From Betaproteobacteria bacterium (GTDB lineage: Bacteria > Pseudomonadota > Gammaproteobacteria > Burkholderiales > SG8-39), in contig JACQTO010000202.1 of NCBI GenBank assembly GCA_016210745.1, positions 1 through 38,800 on the forward strand: a DNA stretch of 38,800 nucleotides, read 5' to 3'. Positions 23,438-31,755 of the stretch are shown here, in pieces; position 1 is the first letter of the stretch, and each line of letters begins with the position of its first letter. The notes below the pieces were generated by a model. That model did not search any database, was not told the DNA's origin, and saw only the letters and a program-made list of their open reading frames with translations. Position numbers and translations under genes: made by a program.

Positions 23438-24244
23438 TCACACTGCTTCTGCGAGCTTGGTCGGCTGCTCGTGGACGAATTTGCCAAGGACGAATCTATC
23501 CTTCAACTCTTCCTTGCTCAACTTCTCGGCCGCGGCTTTGGTCATACTGCATTCGTTCAGCAATTTCATCTCGTCCCCGGCCGAACCCATGGCATTGTGT
23601 TTGGCGTAGAGCGTCGGACAGGCACAAAGGGTTTCGATATACGAGTACCCCGGGTTGCGGATGCCTTCCTTGATCGAGTTGACGAGCCGTTTCGTGGGAT
23701 GAGTCGTCCATCGGGCGACGTAGCTTGCGCCCGCGCTGGTCACAAGGGAACAGAGGTCGAAGGGCCGCTCGACGTTTCCATTGACCGACGTCGTGGTCCT
23801 TGCTCCCGTTGGAGTCGTCGCCGCCAACTGTCCCCCGGTATTCGCGTAAACGAAATTGTTGAGCAGTAAATGGGTGACATCTGTATTGCGTCTGGCGGCA
23901 TGAATGAGGTGGTTGCCGCCGATGGTGCCGCCATCGCCGTCACCCGTGAATACGATCACCGTCAACTCGGGACGGGTAAGCTTGAGCCCGGTAGCGAACG
24001 GAAGGGCACGGCCATGAAGGACGCTGGCGACATCGAAGTCGACAATCGTCCGGATGATGTTGTGGCACCCGACCCCGCACACGATCACGACCTTGTCTCG
24101 GTCCAGGGCCAGCTCGTCTATCGCCCTGAGCAGAGCGAAGACGACCTGCGACTCGCCACAGCCGGGACAAAACAGGTTGACGTACGGCTGCCTGAGGTAC
24201 TTATCCAGCGGATGCGCGCATTCCAACTGAGTCATTTGATTCAT
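23438..24244 (-). CDS. 2-oxoacid:ferredoxin oxidoreductase, beta subunit
   Basis: The 268-residue beta subunit binds thiamine diphosphate and one [4Fe-4S] cluster. Cluster ligands are C26 and C29 (FCPGCGESQ) and C60 (GVGCHN), with a later cysteine in TLCACPT. The cofactor motif begins GDGDGGTIGG (101-110) and ends NNFVYANTGGQ (129-139). The ATG overlaps the alpha stop (ATGA), so it is translationally coupled. Gene order and sizes match the Helicobacter OorDABC and archaeal KorDABC type, which favours 2-oxoglutarate, but 2-oxoisovalerate or other 2-oxo acids cannot be excluded. Confidence 0.92.
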   Translation of the reverse strand: MNQMTQLECAHPLDKYLRQPYVNLFCPGCGESQVVFALLRAIDELALDRDKVVIVCGVGCHNIIRTIVDFDVASVLHGRALPFATGLKLTRPELTVIVFTGDGDGGTIGGNHLIHAARRNTDVTHLLLNNFVYANTGGQLAATTPTGARTTTSVNGNVERPFDLCSLVTSAGASYVARWTTHPTKRLVNSIKEGIRNPGYSYIETLCACPTLYAKHNAMGSAGDEMKLLNECSMTKAAAEKLSKEELKDRFVLGKFVHEQPTKLAEAV

Positions 24245-25383
24245 TGAGTCACATCCTTGATCTTGTCGTAAATGACATCCGGGGGTATCAATTGACCTAT
24301 ATCCCAAACCAGGTGGGTCTGCTTCTCGCCGCCCAGCGTTCGCCGAACCTCGTTGAAGATCTGACCTTTGTTGAGTTCCACTACGATGACGTCCTTCGCG
24401 CTGCCCAAGGCTCTCTTCACCTCGGCCTCGTTGAAGGGCCAGATGGAAATCAACCTTACATATCCCACCTTCAGGCCCTCGTCCCGCGCCCGTTTGACGG
24501 CGGCCTCGACGCCTCTCGCAGAGATACCATATGACAGGACGGCGACTTCGGCATCGTCCATGAACCCGGTCTCGATCTTCGTGGACTCACGCGCGACCAG
24601 GGCGAGCTTGTCGTTCAATCTCTCGACCAACATCTTGTGATTCTGCGCGTTCATCCTGATGTTCCCCTGCTCATCATGGGAACTGCAGGCGACGATTACG
24701 CGATGGCCGTCTCCGAGCAGGGGCATCGGAGCGACGCCGTCTGCGGCGAGGAAGAACTTCTTTTCGCCTTTCTTGGCAACCTTTCTATCAGTCGTTTCGA
24801 CTTCGTCGATCGGCGGTATGCTCACCTTCTCTCGAAGGTTTGCCAGTCTCGCGTCCGACAAGAGAATGACCGGGGTGCGGTATTTCTCCGCCAGATTGAA
24901 GGATTCGATGGTCAAATCAAAGCACTCCTGCACACTGGACGGTGCGAGCGCGATCACGCCGACGCTGCCGTTATGGCCCCAGTTCGCCTGCATGACGTCG
25001 CCCTGCATAGGCTCGGCGACCACCCCGCTGGCCGGTCCACAGCGCATGACATCGACGATGACCAGGGGCGTTTCGGCGATGACGGCAAACCCGATGTGCT
25101 CCTGCATGAGCGAAAACCCGAGACCGGAAGTCGCGGTCATCGTCTTCGCCCCGCCCCAGGACGCGCCCATCAGGGCCGACATGGAACCCATTTCGTCTTC
25201 CATCTGGAGGTAGGTGCCGCCCGCGTCAACCATCCTGCGGGACATCCCCTCGACTACGCCCGTCGATGGCGTAATCGGGTAGCCGGCATAGAACCGGCAC
25301 CCGGCCATGATCGCTCCTTCGACAACCGCTTCGTTGCCCGATAAGAGATAGGCGCCGGGTTTCGTGAAAGCGTTTTCGTTCAT
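24241..25383 (-). CDS. 2-oxoacid:ferredoxin oxidoreductase, alpha subunit
   Basis: The 380-residue alpha subunit contributes the pyrimidine-binding domain and the substrate threonine segment. GCRFYAGYPITPSTGVVEGM (28-47) is the diagnostic motif, followed by EDEMGSMSALMGASWGGAKTMTATSG. Domain II (GDGHRVIVACSSHDEQGNIRMN) and a transketolase-C-like end (AEVAVLSYGISARGVEAA) are present, so it is full length for the separate-subunit type. Its ATG overlaps the ferredoxin stop by four bases (ATGA), as at the next junction. Such enzymes are oxygen-sensitive as a rule, which stands out among the respiratory acyl-CoA genes around it. Confidence 0.92.
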   Translation of the reverse strand: MNENAFTKPGAYLLSGNEAVVEGAIMAGCRFYAGYPITPSTGVVEGMSRRMVDAGGTYLQMEDEMGSMSALMGASWGGAKTMTATSGLGFSLMQEHIGFAVIAETPLVIVDVMRCGPASGVVAEPMQGDVMQANWGHNGSVGVIALAPSSVQECFDLTIESFNLAEKYRTPVILLSDARLANLREKVSIPPIDEVETTDRKVAKKGEKKFFLAADGVAPMPLLGDGHRVIVACSSHDEQGNIRMNAQNHKMLVERLNDKLALVARESTKIETGFMDDAEVAVLSYGISARGVEAAVKRARDEGLKVGYVRLISIWPFNEAEVKRALGSAKDVIVVELNKGQIFNEVRRTLGGEKQTHLVWDIGQLIPPDVIYDKIKDVTQ

Positions 25384-25616
25384 GCGGCCACCCTCGCTGC
25401 TTTCTCTTTCTTCGGCTTGATCACCGTTATGGCCAGATCCGGGCACAGGAAATCACATAATTCGCAATATGTGCATTTCGCCTCTTCCAGAACCGGAAGG
25501 AAGACGCCCAGACCGGATGATTCCTTCGCCCTCTGAAGGGCGTCAGTCGGACAGAAATCGATGCAGATATCGCACCCTTTGCACCTTTCCTCTCGAAGCT
25601 TCCATACGCCTTGCAT
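25380..25616 (-). CDS. 2-oxoacid:ferredoxin oxidoreductase, delta subunit (2x[4Fe-4S] ferredoxin)
   Basis: This 78-residue bacterial-type ferredoxin has two complete cluster motifs: C12, C15, C18 and C22 (CKGCDICIDFC), and C48, C51, C54 and C58 (CTYCELCDFLC). It passes electrons from the catalytic alpha-beta core to the external acceptor. It is the first gene of the four-gene operon. The start at 25616 follows GGGTAGGGTG. A basic tail (KPKKEKAARVAA) ends the protein. The internal spacer between clusters is long, as in KorD/OorD-type subunits. Confidence 0.92.
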   Translation of the reverse strand: MQGVWKLREERCKGCDICIDFCPTDALQRAKESSGLGVFLPVLEEAKCTYCELCDFLCPDLAITVIKPKKEKAARVAA

Positions 25617-26022
25617 CGCACCCTACCCAAAAGAGAAAGATTGGAAAAATACTGAACGAAACCTAACTCACGAACCCGCTATACCGGCATCCCGGGCGGC
25701 ACAGAAGTCGCCGCCGACTGATCCGAAGCGCGAAGTACCTGAGCGAAGCGGTAGGACAATCAGTCCCCGCCACGTAAACCGGCGGGCCGACGTGCGCGCA
25801 GGAAACCCGCATAGGTTTCCGCACTGCGCAACATCGCTCTCATGTCCATCGCGGGCAAATTACCGGGATTTGTGACTGGATTATTGTTCTATATCAACTA
25901 GTGGAGAATCTACAACAATCACCCAATCGGCGCAAGGTCTTTGCCCTCGTGTTATGCCAAACTACTACTCTCCCCTTCGAACCATTTGAAGGGGCTAGTT
26001 ACCAAATGTCTTCCCACTCCAC
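25617..26022. other. 406-base gap upstream of the ferredoxin oxidoreductase operon
   Basis: No gene is supported here. The part next to the operon must hold its promoter; an AT-rich tract (25627-25670) precedes the ribosome site. Near the far end CCCCTTC (25972-25978) pairs with GAAGGGG (25988-25994), about 30 bases after the stop of the DUF5615 gene. That could end the toxin-antitoxin transcript, though there is no U-run. Confidence 0.45.
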
Positions 26023-26382
26023 CTATTCACGAATGCGCACTTGGCCGGGCTCAATAATCCACAACCGACCGTCCGTCTGTTCGGTCCCGAGGACGCTCAG
26101 CGCCCCTTTCAACAGGGCGAGGATGCCTTCGATACCTTGCGTGCGCGGACGCAGCACCCAGATGCCCTTGTGACTCGTTGGTGGGTAGAGGCGGATATCG
26201 GAAAAGTCAAGATCGAGAGTAACGAGCACTCGACGCTCGGCCAGGCAGGCGTCAAGAACCTCGGGATCTGTACTGCCCGTGAGGCGTTCTTCACACGCCG
26301 TTTGCGCATCGTGGCCGGCATCGCGAAGCAACGTCTCGGCGTCGCGAGGCAGGTTCTCATCCAGCTTGAACCTAACGGTCAT
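26023..26382 (-). CDS. DUF5615 PIN-like protein, putative toxin
   Basis: The 119-residue protein matches the DUF5615 (Mut7-C/PIN-like) family. It begins RFKLDENLPRD, with the acidic residue and asparagine of the active-site start, then the segment HDAQTACEERLTGSTDPEVLDACLAERRVLVTLDLDFSD carrying the conserved DxDF. Such proteins are believed to be RNases paired with DUF433 antitoxins. The start at 26382 lies eight bases after the DUF433 stop, giving an antitoxin-first operon. Activity is assumed from the family; whether the pair is active cannot be seen. Confidence 0.82.
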   Translation of the reverse strand: MTVRFKLDENLPRDAETLLRDAGHDAQTACEERLTGSTDPEVLDACLAERRVLVTLDLDFSDIRLYPPTSHKGIWVLRPRTQGIEGILALLKGALSVLGTEQTDGRLWIIEPGQVRIRE

Positions 26383-26390
26383 CCGCTGCG

Positions 26391-26618
26391 TTATGCGGGG
26401 ATGGGAACGATTCGCTCACGCGCCAGGTCGGCAGCGTAGCCGATTGCAGCGGGAATATGCTCAGGCTTCAGCGTGGGATACTGGTCTAGGATTCGCGCCG
26501 GAGTCTCGCCGGCGGCGAGATTGTCCAGAACCACTGATACCGGGATACGCGTGCCACGGAAGCACACCGCGCCATGCATGATTCCAGGATCAGTGGTGAT
26601 GTAGGGTTTCCAGTCCAT
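26391..26618 (-). CDS. DUF433 protein, putative antitoxin
   Basis: This 75-residue protein shows the full DUF433 pattern: ITTDPGIMHGAVCFRGTRIPVSVVLDNLAAGETPARILDQYPTLKPEHIPAAIGYA, a small winged or ribbon-helix-like fold. It is the likely antitoxin and autoregulator of the DUF5615 gene that follows. The ATG at 26618 has GGAGGTAACC upstream, better than an in-frame start 12 codons earlier. The pair lies between the ferredoxin oxidoreductase operon and the polyamine module, both on the same strand. Confidence 0.82.
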   Translation of the reverse strand: MDWKPYITTDPGIMHGAVCFRGTRIPVSVVLDNLAAGETPARILDQYPTLKPEHIPAAIGYAADLARERIVPIPA

Positions 26619-26792
26619 CGCGGTTACCTCCACGAATTCCGATGAATATAGCACCGTGCTCCGGTTCGTGCCTTGATCTGGGCCGCAACACTAGGGGTCT
26701 CCGCAGCAAAGACCCGGTAAACTGACCGCAATCTCACGACCGCGTGCGCCGAAGAAGACATAATCCGCGAAAACCAGCGTCAATACTGGATC

Positions 26793-26864
26793 TCTGGATA
26801 TTCTGAATCAAGTATCTTCTGGATTCCCGCTTAGGCGGGATCGGCGTTTCTCAGCGATTCCTAG
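26793..26864. mobile_element. MITE-like element, copy 3 (short form)
   Basis: The right end in reverse complement reads CTAGGAATCGCTGAGAAACG, matching the CCTAGGGAAgCgCTGA ends of copies 1 and 2. The left end keeps TTCTGAATCAAGT. Between them is the core hairpin ATTCCCGCTTAGGCGGGAT (26823-26841). The central part seen in copy 1 is deleted. The stop codon TAG of the spermidine-synthase-like gene is inside the element's terminal CTAG. Confidence 0.5.
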
Positions 26865-28360
26865 CGAATCTGCTGCTTCCATTCCTGCTCGAAGTAACGC
26901 ACCAGGATCTGGTTGTTCAACCGGTTCGGCTCGGCCTCGACGCGGCTCATGTCCTTCGGAAATTGGAACAGCGCCGGCGTTATGTCTGCCGTCAGGAACT
27001 TGGTGTCCACCGAGTAGCGCTGCGGGGGCCGGAACTCGCCGTGTCCGGCGATGATGAAACCCCACTCGCCGAACGACGGGACCAATGCGTGATAGGGCGT
27101 GGCGACGAATCCGGCGCTCTCCAGCGTCGCCACCACGCACCAGAACGACTCGCGCGCATACAGCGGCGAGGTAGCTTGAATCACGGCCAAACCCTGCGGG
27201 GCGAGGTGTCGATCGAGAAGCCGATAGAAAGCGCTGGTATAGAGCTTGCCCAGGCTGTAGTTCGAGGGATCGGGAAAATCCGCGACGATGAAATCGAAGG
27301 TATCGGGGTGCGCCTCCAGCCAGGCGAGCGCGTCTTCGTTGATCACCTTCACTTTCGGTGCGTTGAGCGAATCGCGGTTCAGTTCGCGCAGCATCGGCGC
27401 CGTCGAGAAAAGGCCGGTCATGCCCGGGTCCAGATCGATCAGCGTCACCGACTCGACCTGCGGATGCTTGAGGGCCTCGCGCACCGCCAGGCCGTCGCCG
27501 CCGCCGAGAACCAGCACCCGGCGCGCACCGGACAGCGTCTGCAGCGCCGGATGAACCAGCGCCTCGTGATAGCGGTACTCGTCGCGCGAGGAAAATTGCA
27601 GGTTGTTGTTGAGGAACAGGCGCAGGTCGTCTTTCCAGCGGGTGAGCACGATGCGCTGGTAGGGCGTGCTCTTTGCGTAGAGCACTTCGTCGGCGTAAAG
27701 ATAGTGCTCGGCGAGCGTGGTCAATTCGCCCGCGCCTGCAAGGCCGGCCGCGAGCAGCGCAATTGCGCCGAAGCCCTGCGCACGCAGCCAGGTCGCCTCG
27801 CGCAGATGCTCGCGGAACAGACGCATCGCCCACAGCGCCACCAGCGCGTTAAGCAGCCCGAAGAGGAGGCCGGTTCGGATCAGTCCCAGGTGGGGCGCAA
27901 GCACGAGCGGAAACAAGATGGATACGACCAAGGCACCGAGATAGTCGAAGGTGAGCACCTGGGAAACCAGATCCTTGAACGCCAGCTCGCGCTTCAGTAT
28001 TCGCATCACCAGCGGAATCTCCAGTCCGACCAGGATGCCGACCAGCAGAACCAGTACGTAGAGCATCAGCCGGAACGGCGATGAGAACCAGGTGAACAGC
28101 ACGAACAGCAGCGCCGCCGAAAAGCCCCCGAGCAGCCCGACCAGCAATTCAATCTGGATGAAACGGGCGACTAGACCGCGGCCGATGAAACGCGACAGCC
28201 ACGAGCCGATACCCATGGCGAAGAGATAGACGCCGATGACGGTGGAGAACTGTGTGACCGAATCGCCGATCAGATAACTGGCCAGTGCTCCCGCGATCAA
28301 CTCATAGGCGAGGCCACATGAGGCGATGACGAAGACCGAAAACAGCAGCGCATGGCTCAT
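26861..28360 (-). CDS. Membrane-anchored polyamine aminopropyltransferase (spermidine-synthase-like)
   Basis: The 499-residue protein has an N-terminal membrane domain of about six to seven helices (residues 1-215) and a C-terminal spermidine-synthase fold. In the catalytic part, YRYHEALVHPALQ (263-275), the decarboxylated-SAM loop GGGDG (286-290), the acidic IDLD (308-311) and the proton-acceptor region ADFPDPSN (360-367) are present. It should move aminopropyl groups onto an amine at the cytoplasmic membrane face. It is the last gene of the SPFH-DUF4178-47aa-DUF350 operon, 12 bases after DUF350. A decarboxylated-SAM-producing enzyme (SpeD/SpeH) is not in the window. Its TAG stop overlaps a MITE-like element. 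Confidence 0.88.
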   Translation of the reverse strand: MSHALLFSVFVIASCGLAYELIAGALASYLIGDSVTQFSTVIGVYLFAMGIGSWLSRFIGRGLVARFIQIELLVGLLGGFSAALLFVLFTWFSSPFRLMLYVLVLLVGILVGLEIPLVMRILKRELAFKDLVSQVLTFDYLGALVVSILFPLVLAPHLGLIRTGLLFGLLNALVALWAMRLFREHLREATWLRAQGFGAIALLAAGLAGAGELTTLAEHYLYADEVLYAKSTPYQRIVLTRWKDDLRLFLNNNLQFSSRDEYRYHEALVHPALQTLSGARRVLVLGGGDGLAVREALKHPQVESVTLIDLDPGMTGLFSTAPMLRELNRDSLNAPKVKVINEDALAWLEAHPDTFDFIVADFPDPSNYSLGKLYTSAFYRLLDRHLAPQGLAVIQATSPLYARESFWCVVATLESAGFVATPYHALVPSFGEWGFIIAGHGEFRPPQRYSVDTKFLTADITPALFQFPKDMSRVEAEPNRLNNQILVRYFEQEWKQQIR

Positions 28361-28372
28361 CGGCTACGCTAA

Positions 28373-28585
28373 TCAGTGAATCGCGGAGGCGACGATGATG
28401 GCGATTCCGAGGCACATGGAGCCCACGACGATGGCCAGCGCCACATTCTGCCTCTCCACCAGCTGCTCCCACAGGCGGTAGGGCGTGATCTTGTCGATGA
28501 TGAGGAACGAGATCCAGAACACCGCGACGCCCAGCACGGAGTAGAGAAGCGAACTGAGCAAGAACTCCGGTTTGATGTAATCCAT
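28373..28585 (-). CDS. DUF350 small membrane protein
   Basis: This 70-residue protein has two transmembrane segments (about 9-31 and 47-69). They flank the family motif DKITPYRLWEQLVERQNVALAIVVG and the ending SMCLGIAIIVASAIH. DUF350 proteins are paired with polyamine- or glutathionylspermidine-type enzymes and membrane-stress proteins in several conserved neighbourhoods; their own function is not known. The start has a perfect AGGAGG site only four bases away. It lies eight bases after the 47-residue gene and 12 before the synthase. Confidence 0.9.
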   Translation of the reverse strand: MDYIKPEFLLSSLLYSVLGVAVFWISFLIIDKITPYRLWEQLVERQNVALAIVVGSMCLGIAIIVASAIH

Positions 28586-28593
28586 GATGCCTC

Positions 28594-28737
28594 CTATTTA
28601 TGGGAAGTGCTGCCCTTCGAGGATGATTGCGCGGTTCTATTGCTGTCGAACAATGTCAATGGATCAACGCCGCGCGCCTGCCCATAGACGAACAGCGCGA
28701 ATGCAATCAGGCTGGCTATCAGGTTTGCCCGGTACAT
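28594..28737 (-). CDS. Small one-helix membrane protein of the SPFH/DUF350 operon
   Basis: A 47-residue protein begins MYRANLIASLIAFALFVYGQ and ends in a polar serine-rich tail (SSSKGSTSHK). It has one hydrophobic segment (about 5-19). It starts one base after the DUF4178 stop (TGA-A-ATG), and eight bases separate its stop from the DUF350 start. This tight spacing and the amphipathic design argue that it is a real, coupled gene. No family is recognised. It could be a subunit or regulator of the membrane module. Confidence 0.65.
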   Translation of the reverse strand: MYRANLIASLIAFALFVYGQARGVDPLTLFDSNRTAQSSSKGSTSHK

Positions 28738-28738
28738 T

Positions 28739-30679
28739 TCAGTCTTCGTCCTCCGCGGAATCTTCGTCATCCTGCGCAAAATCGCTGTTGGCCCAGCGCC
28801 GAGTCTCGAACGAGGACCTGCGCCACAGCGACAGCGCCGGAAAGACCACGAGGATGCATTGCAGAAAGATCCAGTTGGTCCAACCCGCGGGGTCTCGCAG
28901 GACCTCCAAGCTGTCGCCGACCGCGTTGCGCAGGCTCGGAGCAGCTTCGGCGTCGATGACCAGATAGTAGGTGCCGGCCGGTACGTCGGCAAAAGCCCGT
29001 TTGTCGTTCCTGCGGCCCTCCGACCAGCTTTCGCCGTCCTCGTATCCTTCGTAATAGGCCAGATCCTGCGAGATCTCGCGCGAGGCGCCGCTGTCCTTGT
29101 TGATCAACGCCGTGTTGAGCGTGATCCAGCCGTTGCTGAGATCGGTGCGATGGCGCACCTCCAGGCTGCGTGCCGCTTTTGTCAGCACGAACTGGGCGGT
29201 ATTGACGGCTTCGTTGTCGCCGGGACGAAACGCCAGCGTCTGCCGGTGCACCAGCCCGCCCGATGTGAGGACGAAGCCCAACTGAATCAGCAGCGCCGCG
29301 AGCGAGAGTTTCCAGAACAGGCCGAGGTTGCTTCGGCTCGTCTCGACGTGCGGGTTGGGCTGGTTGGGCGCGATGCCTGCGCGCGGGCGCGGCGGCGTCT
29401 TGAGTTTGAACGCCTGCCAAACTTCGTCCGGTTCCAGGTAATCGGCCAGCGACCAGACGATTTCGTTCTCGGTGCGCTCCTCCGAGAGCATCTTCGGCGG
29501 CGCAACGAAATCGCGCACCTGGACCTGTTCTCCGGCCGCGACCCGCCAGTAGAACTCGCCAACGACGTAGACGGTTTCCGCCGAATAGCCCGAGTAGTTC
29601 CTGAAGATCTCGCTGCCCAACCTTGCATCGGTGGCGTTCACTCCCGCGGCGGAGCTGGGATGCTGCGAGAGCGTGCGCACGAAATTCCAGTGACCGTCGC
29701 TTTCGGTGAGCCAGGCGAAGCCCGCCTTGGGCTCGAAGAGCAGGTATTCGCTCCAGGGATAGACCATCCCCTCGAATTTCGACTGCCGGCGCATGAAGCC
29801 GATGATTTCCCACTCGGTCTTGCGCAGCCTGCCGCGGCTGCCGAGCGGGATAGCCGGATCGATGCGCTCGGCGCGGTCCGCCTCCGCGAGTATGCGATAG
29901 TTCGGATCGGTAGCGTCGAGCAGCGATCCGCAACTGCCGCAGGCAATCGTTTCGATTTTCTCGGAGTGAATTGCCAGCGGCGAGGCGCACTTCGGGCATG
30001 CAAAAGCCTTGACCTGACCGGCCTTCAGCTGCGGGGCGCCGCCTGCCTGCGGGGACTTGGCATCGCGGAGATTGGCGAAGTTGAGCCCCTCAGCGGGAAC
30101 CGGTTCACCGATGAACAGCAGCGGCGGGTCTTCGGAATAGTCGATGGTGGCGAACTTGCCGTCTTCGCTGCGAAGATCGGCAGTGTCCACCTCGTAGCCG
30201 GCGTCGATTTTGAACGGAAGCTCGCCCTCGCCTGCGATGCAGTGCGCCGTCTCGAGATCGGTGACCGTGAAGCTGCGATCCGAAAGCATTAACGACTTGC
30301 CCGCGCGCATCGAGCCAAAAGCGGGCAGCGGCTCGCTTGCGCGCGCGAGAAAACTTACGACGTACTCGCCGCCGGCCTCCGAGAGCCAGCCGCTGCGCCC
30401 GTCGTCGAAAAGCAAATGCCACTCGTTCCAGAACCCGGCGCCGTACTTGAGCTGGATGCGGCCGACCACCGCGAAGTGCGTGCCCCGATACGCCCCCTCG
30501 GTGCCGCGCTGGAGGATGGAACCGTCTTCGAGCAGATCGGCCATGCGGCCGAGATTCTTGAGGTCCTGGTCCTGGCGAACCAGCGTGCTGTGGCAGAAAT
30601 CGCAGACGGCGTACACCGACGCCGAAGCGCGAAACGCCACCGGCGCTCCGCAGGACGGGCACGCGGCGGTCTTGCTCAT
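28739..30679 (-). CDS. DUF4178 protein with two zinc ribbons and C-terminal membrane helices
   Basis: The 646-residue protein starts with a zinc ribbon (C7, C10, C26, C29) and a first DUF4178 domain (about 50-195). A second zinc ribbon (C228, C231, C247, C250) and a second DUF4178 domain (about 280-430) follow. Two transmembrane helices (about 454-474 and 600-620) bracket a probable extracytoplasmic domain. A strongly acidic tail (DDEDSAEDED) ends it. The duplicated ribbon-plus-DUF4178 plan suggests a protein- or nucleic-acid-binding adaptor at the membrane. It follows the SPFH gene by 56 bases and precedes the 47-residue gene by one. Molecular role unknown. Confidence 0.88.
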   Translation of the reverse strand: MSKTAACPSCGAPVAFRASASVYAVCDFCHSTLVRQDQDLKNLGRMADLLEDGSILQRGTEGAYRGTHFAVVGRIQLKYGAGFWNEWHLLFDDGRSGWLSEAGGEYVVSFLARASEPLPAFGSMRAGKSLMLSDRSFTVTDLETAHCIAGEGELPFKIDAGYEVDTADLRSEDGKFATIDYSEDPPLLFIGEPVPAEGLNFANLRDAKSPQAGGAPQLKAGQVKAFACPKCASPLAIHSEKIETIACGSCGSLLDATDPNYRILAEADRAERIDPAIPLGSRGRLRKTEWEIIGFMRRQSKFEGMVYPWSEYLLFEPKAGFAWLTESDGHWNFVRTLSQHPSSAAGVNATDARLGSEIFRNYSGYSAETVYVVGEFYWRVAAGEQVQVRDFVAPPKMLSEERTENEIVWSLADYLEPDEVWQAFKLKTPPRPRAGIAPNQPNPHVETSRSNLGLFWKLSLAALLIQLGFVLTSGGLVHRQTLAFRPGDNEAVNTAQFVLTKAARSLEVRHRTDLSNGWITLNTALINKDSGASREISQDLAYYEGYEDGESWSEGRRNDKRAFADVPAGTYYLVIDAEAAPSLRNAVGDSLEVLRDPAGWTNWIFLQCILVVFPALSLWRRSSFETRRWANSDFAQDDEDSAEDED

Positions 30680-30735
30680 GAGTCGGATGCCACCGGCCGT
30701 TCCCCCCTCTTACGGCGCCCGGGGCCCATCGCGGG

Positions 30736-31755
30736 CTACGTCAGCTTCTTAAGCAATTCCGCCTTCTTTGCCTCGAACTCGGCTTGGCTCAAAATTCCCT
30801 TGCCAACCAGCGCGTGCAACTTTTCCAGGGTCTCCACCACTTCGTCGGGCGACGCCGGCTGCGGGGCACTCTGCGCTTGTGCGCCCTGCGGAGCGAGCGC
30901 CTGGCTCATCGACTGAGCCATCTGCTGACCGACGCCGAATCCGACGCCCACGCCTGCCCCCAGGCCCGCCAGACCGCCCTCGTTCTTAGCCGCCAGGGGG
31001 ATGGCGTTCGCAACCTGATACTGGGTGAAGCCCTGCATGCCGCCCATCATGTTGACGCCAATCCGCGCATCGAGCATCTTCTGCAGTTCTTCGGGCAGCG
31101 AGATGTTCTGCACCATCAGCGTTTCCAGGCCGAGACCCAGATTCTGCAGCACGGGCTCGAGTTTGGCCGTGAGCGCTCTGCCCATCTCCTCCTGGTTGCT
31201 CGCCATGTCGATGAAAGGCACGCCCGATTCGCCGAAAATATCGCTGATGCCGGTGACGATGGTGTTGCGCAACTGGCCTTCGAGTTCTTCGGTGGTGTAG
31301 CTCTCGCGCGTGCCCGACACCTGTTTGTAGAACTGCTTGGCGTCGGTGATCCGGTAGGAATAGATGCCGAACGCGCGCAGACTCACCATGCCGAAATCCT
31401 TGTCGCGAACGGTGACCGGGTTCGGCGTTCCCCACTTGCGGTCAAGCTGGATGCGCGTGGTGAAGAAATAGACGTCGGACTTGAATGGCGACTCGAACAG
31501 CTTGTCCCAGTGATTGAGGTAGGTCAGCACCGGCAGCGTCTGGGTGGTCAGCTTGTACCTGCCCGGGGCGAACACATCGGCGATGTTCCCTTCATTGACG
31601 AACACCGCCATTTGCGTGTCCCGCACCGTCAAGCTGGCGCCGTACTGGATCTCGAAGTCCTGCATCGGGAAACGGTACGCAAGCATGCCGTCCTGATCTT
31701 CGGTCCATTGGATGATGTCGATAAACTGCTTCTTGACAAAATCCATGAATGCCAT
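30736..31755 (-). CDS. SPFH-domain protein with C-terminal SHOCT-like motif (YdjI/COG4260 type)
   Basis: The 339-residue protein has an SPFH (band-7) core. It begins MAFMDFVKKQFIDIIQWTED and contains PMQDFEIQYGASLTVRDTQMAVFVNEG and the AFGIYSYRITDAKQFYKQVSG segment. A Gly/Met-rich linker (about 245-290) leads to a SHOCT-like end (EVVETLEKLHALVGKGILSQAEFEAKKAELLKKL). Such proteins oligomerise on the inner membrane and organise stress-response complexes; they are sometimes misnamed virion core proteins. The start at 31755 follows GGGGGAGG; a longer frame lacks similarity. It heads the operon. Its promoter must lie between 31756 and the hydrolase end, in or beside the family-C repeat. Confidence 0.9.
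   Translation of the reverse strand: MAFMDFVKKQFIDIIQWTEDQDGMLAYRFPMQDFEIQYGASLTVRDTQMAVFVNEGNIADVFAPGRYKLTTQTLPVLTYLNHWDKLFESPFKSDVYFFTTRIQLDRKWGTPNPVTVRDKDFGMVSLRAFGIYSYRITDAKQFYKQVSGTRESYTTEELEGQLRNTIVTGISDIFGESGVPFIDMASNQEEMGRALTAKLEPVLQNLGLGLETLMVQNISLPEELQKMLDARIGVNMMGGMQGFTQYQVANAIPLAAKNEGGLAGLGAGVGVGFGVGQQMAQSMSQALAPQGAQAQSAPQPASPDEVVETLEKLHALVGKGILSQAEFEAKKAELLKKLT

Noticed and set aside
28859..30292. 477-codon plus-strand open frame opposite the DUF4178 gene
   Set aside because: The minus strand has two zinc ribbons, paired domains and membrane helices; the antisense frame is a shadow.
30736..31755. Phage virion core protein
   Set aside because: This is an old misnomer for SPFH-SHOCT proteins; no phage genes are present and the operon context is membrane-related.
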